A stretch of DNA of 46,469 nt. Origin: Blastocatellia bacterium (GTDB lineage Bacteria > Acidobacteriota > Blastocatellia > HR10 > J050). Below, in pieces: positions 1 to 6,295 of the stretch; position 1 is the first letter of the stretch; each line of letters starts with the position of its first letter. The notes under the pieces are model-generated. The model worked only from the letters and a program-made list of their open reading frames with translations, was not told where the DNA came from and ran no database searches. The stretch spans positions 1 to 46,469 of the forward strand of contig JANWZE010000060.1 of NCBI GenBank assembly GCA_025054955.1. Reading direction: 5' to 3'. The position numbers and the translations under genes are program-made.

Positions 1-253
1 GGGGAGAACCTCACGCTCTGTAAAACCGCCGTAGGAGTAATCGGACCATCCCCCCGCGCGTGGGGAGAACGTCTAATGAAATCGTTCGACAAGCCATCTG
101 TCTGGACCATCCCCACGCGCGTGGGGAGAACAAGTCCACGACTGCTGCTGTGAAAATCCAGCTTGGACCATCCCCACGCGCGTGGGGAGAACGCTGTGCT
201 GCTATTAAACAGTTCGCGCTGATGCGGACCATCCCCACGCGCGTGGGGAGAAC
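1..253 (-). CRISPR. Type I-E CRISPR array (partial, leader-proximal end)
   Basis: Four full 28-bp repeats lie at 43-70, 104-131, 165-192 and 226-253, plus the last 9 bases of a fifth at 1-9. Start-to-start distance is exactly 61 bp, so spacers are 33 bp (10-42, 71-103, 132-164, 193-225), all different. Read on the minus strand the repeat begins GTTCT, has the palindromic stem CCCCACGCGCGTGGGG and ends ATGGTCC. This is the orientation known for E. coli and Thermus type I-E repeats, so the array is transcribed in the same direction as the cas genes and its first repeat is at 226-253. The repeat at 43-70 has one substitution in the stem. The array continues beyond the left edge, so total length is unknown. 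Spacer targets cannot be judged here. Confidence 0.97.
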
Positions 254-291
254 TCTGCCATCTTGTGGTAAGGCCGACTATACACCACAAC
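254..291 (-). promoter_or_regulatory. Very short leader between cas2 stop and first CRISPR repeat
   Basis: Only 38 bp separate the cas2 stop codon from the first repeat. In type I-E systems the AT-rich leader normally carries the array promoter and integration signals, so here the leader must extend into the 3' end of cas2, or the array must be read from the cas operon promoter. No convincing promoter hexamers are seen in the 38 bp. Confidence 0.45.
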
Positions 292-615
292 TTATTGGGG
301 ACCCGTCTCACTATTGTTTGCATCTGTTGATTCAGGCTCTTCCCATTTTTCAGCGACCAACCACAGTCCGGAGACCTCGATACCCTTGCGGTCGGTCGGC
401 CCGCTTGTTTCGATTTTGTAGCCCTGGCAATTTGGAAAACTGCTGATGATGAGCAAGCCAATGCCAGCAGCGTTGCGCTTGATGTATTCGATTGTCTTCT
501 GGTGTGTGCGTCGGTTCAGCGTGCCGACAAAGACGTTCGGGCGCGGCTCGATGAACCAGCGTTTGAGCATCCCACGAATAGCGTCGGGCGTGTCGTTAGC
601 GACGATGACGGTCAT
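292..615 (-). CDS. cas2: CRISPR-associated endoribonuclease Cas2e
   Basis: 107 residues of the type I-E Cas2 family. In family terms it is the structural partner that bridges Cas1 dimers in the Cas1-Cas2 spacer integrase. The N-terminus (MTVIVAND) and the core RGMLKRWFIE and NVFVGTL match the compact ferredoxin-like Cas2e fold. A C-terminal tail after the core (about residues 85-107) is polar and probably disordered. The start codon overlaps the cas1 stop (ATGA, 612-615), so translation is probably coupled to cas1. It is the last cas gene before the array. Confidence 0.95.
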   Translation of the reverse strand: MTVIVANDTPDAIRGMLKRWFIEPRPNVFVGTLNRRTHQKTIEYIKRNAAGIGLLIISSFPNCQGYKIETSGPTDRKGIEVSGLWLVAEKWEEPESTDANNSETGPQ

Positions 616-1442
616 CGGATGAGCTCCTCTAGGTCTTTAGGCATTCGCGCAAGCAGTTTCTCCTGCTCGATTCGTTCCTTGAGCAGCACGCGCACCAGTT
701 CACCCTTGTCGTCAGGTTGTTGACTGATGGCCTGGAACGCTGCGGGGAACGAGGTGATCTCCTTGTATAGATCAGCCACATCGTAGATGAATGGCAGTGT
801 ACCTGCGTCGTGGATGAAGCCCAGCGACGGCAGGTAGCCGAGTGAACAACAGACCGCTGCGCAGATGGCATAGAGGCTCGCATTGGCTGCCGAGAGCGCG
901 CGGTTGATATTATCGGCGAGGTTCCAGTTGGACTTGTCGTACTGACGTCCTTTCCAGGTGACGCCATACTGTTGTCCGAGTTCCGCGTACTTAGCGCGCA
1001 CACGCAATCCCTCCATGCCCCGGAGTTCCTTGATGCTATATTGGGCGACGTCAACGGTAGGGAAGCGGAGCGCGAACATCCGGCGGGCAATCTCGGCGCG
1101 TTTCTTTTTGTCGGCCCAGAGTGCGGCGTGCTGGCGCGGCTTGGTGTTGTCGTGGTTGGGCGTGATGCCGAAGGCATAAAACCGCATGCCGTCTTCACCG
1201 ATCCAGCAGACGGGCGTGTTGGAATCGGCGCAGGCTTTCATCGCCGCGTGCGTAACCGTCGTGCCGGGACCGAGCAGCACGGCGGAGATAGTGGCTACGG
1301 GCAAGCGATAGACCATGTCGACGCCGATCCACTTGATGCTTGAGTCGTCTACTTCGAGCCGCCCGTGCTCCAGGTAGATCGGCGTCCACCTGTCTTTGGC
1401 CGGTGTCAGTGCTTCTAGTGGTGGTTTCTCGAAGATAGGCAT
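612..1442 (-). CDS. cas1: CRISPR-associated endonuclease/integrase Cas1e
   Basis: 276 residues, the usual length for type I-E Cas1, the metal-dependent integrase that inserts spacers with Cas2. The expected catalytic residues are visible: Glu144 in RGMEG, His211 in GFIHDAG, and Asp221/Asp224 in YDVADLYK. An N-terminal beta domain precedes the helical catalytic domain. The ATG at 1442 was chosen because a good Shine-Dalgarno (CAGGAG) lies just upstream and homology starts at MPIFEKP; the frame stays open further upstream through a CRISPR-like repeat. It overlaps cas2 by 4 nt and is separated from cas5e by about 80 nt containing that repeat. Confidence 0.96.
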   Translation of the reverse strand: MPIFEKPPLEALTPAKDRWTPIYLEHGRLEVDDSSIKWIGVDMVYRLPVATISAVLLGPGTTVTHAAMKACADSNTPVCWIGEDGMRFYAFGITPNHDNTKPRQHAALWADKKKRAEIARRMFALRFPTVDVAQYSIKELRGMEGLRVRAKYAELGQQYGVTWKGRQYDKSNWNLADNINRALSAANASLYAICAAVCCSLGYLPSLGFIHDAGTLPFIYDVADLYKEITSFPAAFQAISQQPDDKGELVRVLLKERIEQEKLLARMPKDLEELIR

Positions 1443-1474
1443 AATTACTCCTGAATGAATGCAGGGACGCGAAT

Positions 1475-1502
1475 CAACCGCCCCCACGCGTGTGGGGAGA
1501 AC
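1475..1502 (-). repeat. Solitary CRISPR-like repeat between cas5e and cas1
   Basis: A 28-bp copy of the array repeat with about five substitutions. On the minus strand it starts GTTCTCCCCAC and keeps the stem arms CCCCAC/GTGGGG around ACGC, while the 3' handle differs from the array (GCGGTTG in place of ATGGTCC). It is transcribed in the same sense as the array repeats and lies 33 nt upstream of the cas1 start codon. There is no second copy at 61-bp distance. Confidence 0.85.
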
Positions 1503-1520
1503 ATGCACACCGGAGTACTT

Positions 1521-2252
1521 TCATTCGGGTTCGCCTCCAGGTTCGGCGGTGCGGCCAACTTCCACGTTCACGCGCCGGAGAGCGAACTGGCGGCCTTCAG
1601 ACGACGAATCTTCTCGACCAAACGATACGGGCACGTCGTTGTAGGAATCCGTGCCTGCGGCGAAACTGGGCGCGTCGGTGACGCGGGTGAACGCTTCCAG
1701 CGGCGTGTCACCGATCAACGTCTTCCGCGCTTCGGCCAACGTCTCGTGTAGTCCGCGAAAGAGTGGTTCGGCAGGGATGCAGCTTTTGCGCCCGAACCAG
1801 ACGCCCCAGGTCGGATTTTCAAGCGCGGCGGCCACGTGTTCAAGCAGCGCGCGATCGCCTGACAGGATGACGCCGAACCGAGCATCAAGTAGGTACTGAC
1901 GGCGAGTCACAACCGGATCGTCGTTTAGTGTGCCGCTGGCGCGCCGAGTCCCTAACACAGTGTGGAAGTCCTCCAATCGGCGCACCGGCCAATCCTCTAC
2001 CTTGCCCTTCCAACGGCTGGCTTGCTGGCGTGGGATGGCGATGCTAGTCATGCTTAACTCAGCTAACTTCGGCAACAGCTCCCTTTCTTTCGCCGAACCC
2101 TTGGCTACTCCCATCGCAGCGCAGATTAGGCCGATGACGCCGCTCTTGGTCGGATGCAATCCGGTAGTGCGGCGCTGGAAGCGGCTCTGAAAGCCCCACG
2201 ACTGAAGCGGAGCATCAAGTAGCAATGCGAGATAACCAATTTCAACTGACAT
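1521..2252 (-). CDS. cas5e: Type I-E Cascade subunit Cas5e (CasD)
   Basis: 243 residues. Cas5e caps the 5' handle of the crRNA in the Cascade complex. Diagnostic N-terminal features are the beta strand YLALLLDAPLQSWG, then the TGLHPTKSGVIGLICAAMG segment typical of Cas5 proteins; a basic VTRRQYLLDARF segment lies mid-protein. The start at 2252 gives the canonical N-terminus and overlaps the end of cas7e by 11 nt, supporting coupled translation. A longer frame upstream exists but lies within cas7e. Confidence 0.95.
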   Translation of the reverse strand: MSVEIGYLALLLDAPLQSWGFQSRFQRRTTGLHPTKSGVIGLICAAMGVAKGSAKERELLPKLAELSMTSIAIPRQQASRWKGKVEDWPVRRLEDFHTVLGTRRASGTLNDDPVVTRRQYLLDARFGVILSGDRALLEHVAAALENPTWGVWFGRKSCIPAEPLFRGLHETLAEARKTLIGDTPLEAFTRVTDAPSFAAGTDSYNDVPVSFGREDSSSEGRQFALRRVNVEVGRTAEPGGEPE

Positions 2253-3468
2253 GGGCGATGATCTCCTTGCAGAAGTCGTCGAGTGATTTGTCGGGGATAG
2301 CAACTTCCAACACTGGCTGGATACCCCAGGTCCTTTTCAACTGTTCGTGATGCTCCTTGAGCGCAGTGATCGAAGCGTCCATCAGACCATTCTTGGAGAA
2401 GACCGGTTTCTCGAAGGCGTTGACCAATTGCAGCGGCTGGCCCTTGTCCTTGACCAAACCCAGCACGTAACAGGGCAGCGTGTGCGCGTTCATCGAGTTC
2501 TTGCGCGCGCCCGGCACCGCCAGAATCGAGGCGCGCACGAACGTTTCCACGACCGACTTGAATTCGTCGGCGGACAGGGCCGCCAGATGCTGTTTGAGCA
2601 GATCAAGGTTCAGTCCCACGTAGCGGTAGTATGTGGCCGATGTGAATTCCAACGTGCCGGTCATACCCGCGCCGGCTTCCTCAGTGGGCTGTAGGTCATC
2701 CACTGCGGAGAAGAAATCAATGTCGTTGTCCGCCTTGTGCGTGGATAGTGCATGACTGAACAGCCCCGCGCCTTCCACCGTCAGCGAATGATCGCTGGCC
2801 ACCATCCGCCCGAAGATGGCAATGTCAGCCGCGTCCTTCACCAGACCTTTCACCGAGCTTTCCTTAAATGTCTTCCGGATTGGTGTCTTCAGCACTTTGG
2901 CCACGAGCTTTGTGAATTGCTTTGCCGTGAGCGGCTTCTCTTTTTCCTTTGTCTTCTTGGTTGAGGTCTCCTTCTCAATCGTCTCTTCCGCGTCACCTTC
3001 GTCGGTTTCTTCAGCCTTCTCCAGTTCTTCCGGACTGATGCGCTCAACTGCTTGGCAGAGCGTGTTCCGGTCATCTTCGGACAATTCCTTCAACAAATCA
3101 GCAAGGCAATTGAACTCGTCCGGCGATAGGAACATCAGGGTCTTGACCTTTCTCTCATCTTTGGGATCGAGCTTGCCAAGATAATGAGCCGCGCATTTGG
3201 CCAAAGCTTCGGCTACTTTTGGGTCTAACTTGTGGCGTTCTACCAGCACTTCTGTGATTTTCTCAGTGAACAGACGGCTGCGCCGCCCTGCGTACAAGGT
3301 GGGCTGTAATTCGGCAGCGGCCTGCCGAATCGCCCGTTTCAGGCACTGGCTGGAGATGCGCGCCCGCGTGACCCCGCCGAACGTGGCGGACTTGGGTGCG
3401 CCTACATCGTCGCGATTCAAACACGAGACGGGGAATGATTGAAGGATGTGCAATTCGATCAGTTTCAT
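2242..3468 (-). CDS. cas7e: Type I-E Cascade backbone subunit Cas7e (CasC/Cse4)
   Basis: 408 residues. Cas7e forms the helical backbone of Cascade that coats the crRNA spacer. The N-terminus MKLIELHILQSFPVSCLNRD, the segment RARISSQCLKRAIRQ and the later TSATYYRYVGLNLDLL are characteristic. A strong Shine-Dalgarno (AAGGAGG) precedes the ATG at 3468. Residues about 145-182 form a highly charged, low-complexity insert rich in Glu, Lys and Thr, making the protein longer than the approximately 360 residues usual in E. coli. It lies 30 nt downstream of cas6e and overlaps cas5e by 11 nt. Confidence 0.96.
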   Translation of the reverse strand: MKLIELHILQSFPVSCLNRDDVGAPKSATFGGVTRARISSQCLKRAIRQAAAELQPTLYAGRRSRLFTEKITEVLVERHKLDPKVAEALAKCAAHYLGKLDPKDERKVKTLMFLSPDEFNCLADLLKELSEDDRNTLCQAVERISPEELEKAEETDEGDAEETIEKETSTKKTKEKEKPLTAKQFTKLVAKVLKTPIRKTFKESSVKGLVKDAADIAIFGRMVASDHSLTVEGAGLFSHALSTHKADNDIDFFSAVDDLQPTEEAGAGMTGTLEFTSATYYRYVGLNLDLLKQHLAALSADEFKSVVETFVRASILAVPGARKNSMNAHTLPCYVLGLVKDKGQPLQLVNAFEKPVFSKNGLMDASITALKEHHEQLKRTWGIQPVLEVAIPDKSLDDFCKEIIAHVS

Positions 3469-3498
3469 ATTGGCCTCCTTTTGTTGGATGTGGATCAC

Positions 3499-4125
3499 TC
3501 AACTAATTGGCGCGATTACCAGCAAGCCGAAGCCGAACGCTCTGGCTGGGCCGATGCCGCGCGTGAATGCGTCGTAAAATTTCGTCGGATCGGTGACGGT
3601 CAGCACACCTTGAAACTCCACAGCGGTGTGCAGGCCGCGCATGCCCTTCTTCTGAAAGTATTCGCGTCCGCGCGGGACGATGCGCAAAGAGCCTTCGTCT
3701 ACGACAAAACCGCCCTGCTCTGCTTTGCGCTTGATCCACGCGATCAACTCCTCTCGGCGAGTGAGTGGGACGCGGCGACTGTTTTTCTTAAAGGTCCCAT
3801 CCGGGTTTTGCACAGCGACTTTTTTGGTCGCGTTGGCGCATAATTGAAAGCGATAGCGCCGGCGGGTGAAGTAGCTCGGCGGAATTTCTTTCGGCCCGCG
3901 CCAGCCCTCGGGCGGACACCACTCAGGCCGTGTGGGCGCAACCGGCGAGACGATGAGCAACTGGAAGCCGCTTTCTTTTTGGTCGAGCCGCGTCAGGAAA
4001 TCGCGCGCGTGGCCGTCTCGTCCGGGAAAACATTCCCAGACACGCTGATGCCAATCGTAAACATCGTGAATGTGCAGCCGGGCAGCGGTCGCGTAATCGA
4101 GCGTGACTTGGGTCAGGTAGCTCAT
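3499..4125 (-). CDS. cas6e: CRISPR RNA endonuclease Cas6e (CasE/Cse3)
   Basis: 208 residues. Cas6e cleaves the pre-crRNA at the 3' base of each repeat hairpin and stays bound in Cascade. Tyr23 and His26 (in DVYDWHQRVW) stand at the positions of the catalytic pair known from Thermus Cse3, and the C-terminus has the glycine-rich GIGPARAFGFGLL signature. The start at 4125 overlaps the cse2 stop (ATGA, 4122-4125). Its position between cse2 and cas7e is unusual, since in the common type I-E order it follows cas5e. It is the enzyme expected to act on the CRISPR-like hairpins found inside this same transcript. Confidence 0.95.
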   Translation of the reverse strand: MSYLTQVTLDYATAARLHIHDVYDWHQRVWECFPGRDGHARDFLTRLDQKESGFQLLIVSPVAPTRPEWCPPEGWRGPKEIPPSYFTRRRYRFQLCANATKKVAVQNPDGTFKKNSRRVPLTRREELIAWIKRKAEQGGFVVDEGSLRIVPRGREYFQKKGMRGLHTAVEFQGVLTVTDPTKFYDAFTRGIGPARAFGFGLLVIAPIS

Positions 4126-4628
4126 GGCACGGCCTCCGTGATCGCGGGCGCACCTGTTTCTTCCGATGCCGGCGCACCCCAAAATTCGGCAGCCCAACGC
4201 ACTTTCACAGCGTCGCTCCAGTACCAGAGATCAACAAACAGTTGCTCATAATTCACCGGGACACCCTTCGACTTCGCAACGAACACGACCGGGCGGATGT
4301 GGTCGCAGATCTCCTCGCGGTCGCAGGCCAACAGCCGGCGGAACCGTCCCTCAAACGTGTTATGTTCAGCGCCAAGTTGTCGGCAGGTCGTGCCGAGATT
4401 GCCGGCATTGGTTTCTTCGGGATGATGCGCGAACAACCCGGCAACGGTCTCGTACCGGGCGTTTCCAATCCCGCCGAATCGAGCCAGCAACGGCCAGGCG
4501 CGGTGACGCTGCGCTGGATTGAGCGCGCGACGCAGATCAGCCATCGCACCCCGGTCATTCTTCAGTTGGCGTAGATACTTCAAAAACTGCGCGGCCAGTT
4601 CTTGTGGATCGGTTTGTTTGGTGTTCAT
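4122..4628 (-). CDS. cse2: Type I-E Cascade small subunit Cse2 (CasB)
   Basis: 168 residues, all-helical. The Cse2 dimer lines the belly of Cascade and stabilises the R-loop. The family pattern is visible in the segments RGAMADLRRALNP, AGNLGTTCRQLG and FRRLLACDREE. GGAG at 10 nt before the ATG serves as Shine-Dalgarno and sits immediately after a degenerate CRISPR repeat (4641-4669), so cleavage at that repeat would leave this gene with a crRNA-like 5' end. The gene overlaps cas6e by 4 nt and is separated from cse1 by 170 nt. Confidence 0.94.
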   Translation of the reverse strand: MNTKQTDPQELAAQFLKYLRQLKNDRGAMADLRRALNPAQRHRAWPLLARFGGIGNARYETVAGLFAHHPEETNAGNLGTTCRQLGAEHNTFEGRFRRLLACDREEICDHIRPVVFVAKSKGVPVNYEQLFVDLWYWSDAVKVRWAAEFWGAPASEETGAPAITEAVP

Positions 4629-4640
4629 GATTCGGTCTCC

Positions 4641-4785
4641 GGACTATCCTCACGCGCGTGGAAAAGAACAACATAGTAGCTTTGCAAAATCCTATTTCGT
4701 GCCGCCATCCCCACGCAGAGAACAAAGGCGGCAGACAGGAATGGCTGCCCCACATCCACCATCCCTCACACGCGTGAGGGAGAAC
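4641..4785 (-). CRISPR. Degenerate mini-CRISPR embedded between cse1 and cse2
   Basis: Three divergent copies of the array repeat fill this 170-nt gap, in the same orientation as the array. Copy at 4756-4785 has the stem CCCTCAC/GTGAGGG, in which both arms changed together relative to the array stem, so the hairpin is kept. Copy at 4701-4723 is truncated and lacks part of one arm. Copy at 4641-4669 keeps CACGCGCGTG but has a weakened base of the stem. The intervals (4670-4700, 31 bp; 4724-4755, 32 bp) are close to the spacer length of the array. The last copy abuts the Shine-Dalgarno of cse2. Part of the second interval also resembles the short palindromes found elsewhere in the window. Confidence 0.8.
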
Positions 4786-4798
4786 AAAGGTCTTGATC

Positions 4799-6295
4799 TT
4801 AAGTTTCATCATTCAGTCTCTTGCGCCCTAGCGCGTAGGCGCGAATTTGCCGGGCCGTTTCGTGCGGGCAGGCACGGTCGAAAGCGGCCAGCGCCGCGCG
4901 CCAGACGGCTTGTCCCCAGGCGGTTTTGTGCCAAGCCTTTTCCAATCCCAACACCTTCGGATTGGCTGCGATGTCCAACAGATCGTTGACGCGGCGCTCA
5001 ACCTCCGTCCAGAATTGAAATGCAGCTTTGCTTTGCACGCGCTGGCGTTGCTCGCGCATCTCTGCCCGGTCAAGATTGTCGCCAAGTTCCTTGTGATAGA
5101 CGCTGACAGCGCGGCGGAGCCGAACCTCGATAGCTTCGGCATGCTTCACACCGGCCTCATAGGTGCGCTGGCCAGGGTCGGTCAGCATTGCTGCGGGCAC
5201 GTGGAAGACGGACTCCAACGTATCAACCAGCTTGGCCTGGTCGGCGACTAACCCGCCCACCCACAGATCAAAGGCCTGGTTGTCGGGTATGTTCTGAAGC
5301 GCGACCGGTCCGCCCAGGCTAGCCTGGCTGAGAGTTTTGACGGTGAGCGAATGCAGCTCTCGCCAGGGGGCCCGATCGAGCGAGGCGCGCAACAGAACAC
5401 GTTCGGACTGACCCTTGGTTTGCCGGATTACAACGGTCGCCGTCGGTTCTCGCCACTGGGGATACGGCGCAAATTTCAGGCCGTTGGCAAGCACCATAGT
5501 GTCGCTGTGCTTGTTCAGAAGCACCGCACGCGACAATGGCACGAGCCGTCCCAAATACGTGTCCGTAGCATTACGAACTGAGTCGCCCTTCGCAGGATCG
5601 TCGGGCATCTGTTCCCACAGCGGGCGGCCCCACCGTCCTTCGCCGTAAAGTTGCACTACTTGCGAACGGGACAACAGATTTATGTGGATTGTCTCGAGCA
5701 AATTCCTACCGCGCACGAGAGCGTGGAGCATGCTGCCAGCGATGCACGGCGCGTGGTCGCTTGAACCCTTTCCTGTTGTTTCCTTGTCGTTCCATAACGC
5801 CACGCCGATGCGTCCTCCGGGGGAAAAGCACTGGAAGGTCAGAAGATTCAGTGCCAGTTGCGCCGTTGAGAGTTCTCGCTTCGAGCCGCCTGCGTTGTCA
5901 AACAGCGTCGGGTTGTTGCCTGTCGCTAATGCCAGGTCGAGTTTGCTCACCGGATTGCCCTCGTCATCGTCCTTGAGCTTCTTCAGGTTGCCAATCTGCA
6001 AGAATCGCTGCCCACTCCCGAAAAGCTCGAATGCGTGTTGCCACTGCTCCAGGTATTTGAGCGCTCTTGGGGTGATTCGCGATTGGCACGTCTTCCAGTC
6101 GTCATAATCAGCCGGGCCGTCCAGCGCCGCTTGGGTCACGCAAATCAGCAGGCGCATCAAGGCAATGCGCTCGTGCGGGCGCACAGCGAGATCGCGGATC
6201 TCGTACCCGCGTGAGAACGCCTCGGTGAGGCTTACCATATCAGGTTTGCCATTCTCCAGGACAATCGGTATCCACGGCTTAGTCGTAAGATTCAT
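4799..6295 (-). CDS. cse1: Type I-E Cascade large subunit Cse1 (CasA/Cas8e)
   Basis: 498 residues, the usual length. Cse1 recognises the PAM and recruits Cas3. The opening MNLTTKPWIPIVLENG and the motif FSPGGRIGVALWN are typical of the family. It overlaps the end of cas3 by 17 nt, so the two are probably translationally coupled. Its 3' end is followed by a 170-nt gap with degenerate CRISPR repeats. No frameshift or internal stop is seen. Confidence 0.95.
   Translation of the reverse strand: MNLTTKPWIPIVLENGKPDMVSLTEAFSRGYEIRDLAVRPHERIALMRLLICVTQAALDGPADYDDWKTCQSRITPRALKYLEQWQHAFELFGSGQRFLQIGNLKKLKDDDEGNPVSKLDLALATGNNPTLFDNAGGSKRELSTAQLALNLLTFQCFSPGGRIGVALWNDKETTGKGSSDHAPCIAGSMLHALVRGRNLLETIHINLLSRSQVVQLYGEGRWGRPLWEQMPDDPAKGDSVRNATDTYLGRLVPLSRAVLLNKHSDTMVLANGLKFAPYPQWREPTATVVIRQTKGQSERVLLRASLDRAPWRELHSLTVKTLSQASLGGPVALQNIPDNQAFDLWVGGLVADQAKLVDTLESVFHVPAAMLTDPGQRTYEAGVKHAEAIEVRLRRAVSVYHKELGDNLDRAEMREQRQRVQSKAAFQFWTEVERRVNDLLDIAANPKVLGLEKAWHKTAWGQAVWRAALAAFDRACPHETARQIRAYALGRKRLNDET

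Noticed and set aside
60-446. 128-codon plus-strand open frame over the array
   Set aside because: It reads through CRISPR repeats and the cas2 3' end; its periodic peptide is a by-product of the repeats.
4555-4812. 85-codon minus-strand frame covering the cse1-cse2 gap, considered as a CreT-like toxin or small protein
   Set aside because: It overlaps cse2 out of frame, has no convincing ribosome binding site, and no tandem rare-arginine codons of the CreT kind are visible.
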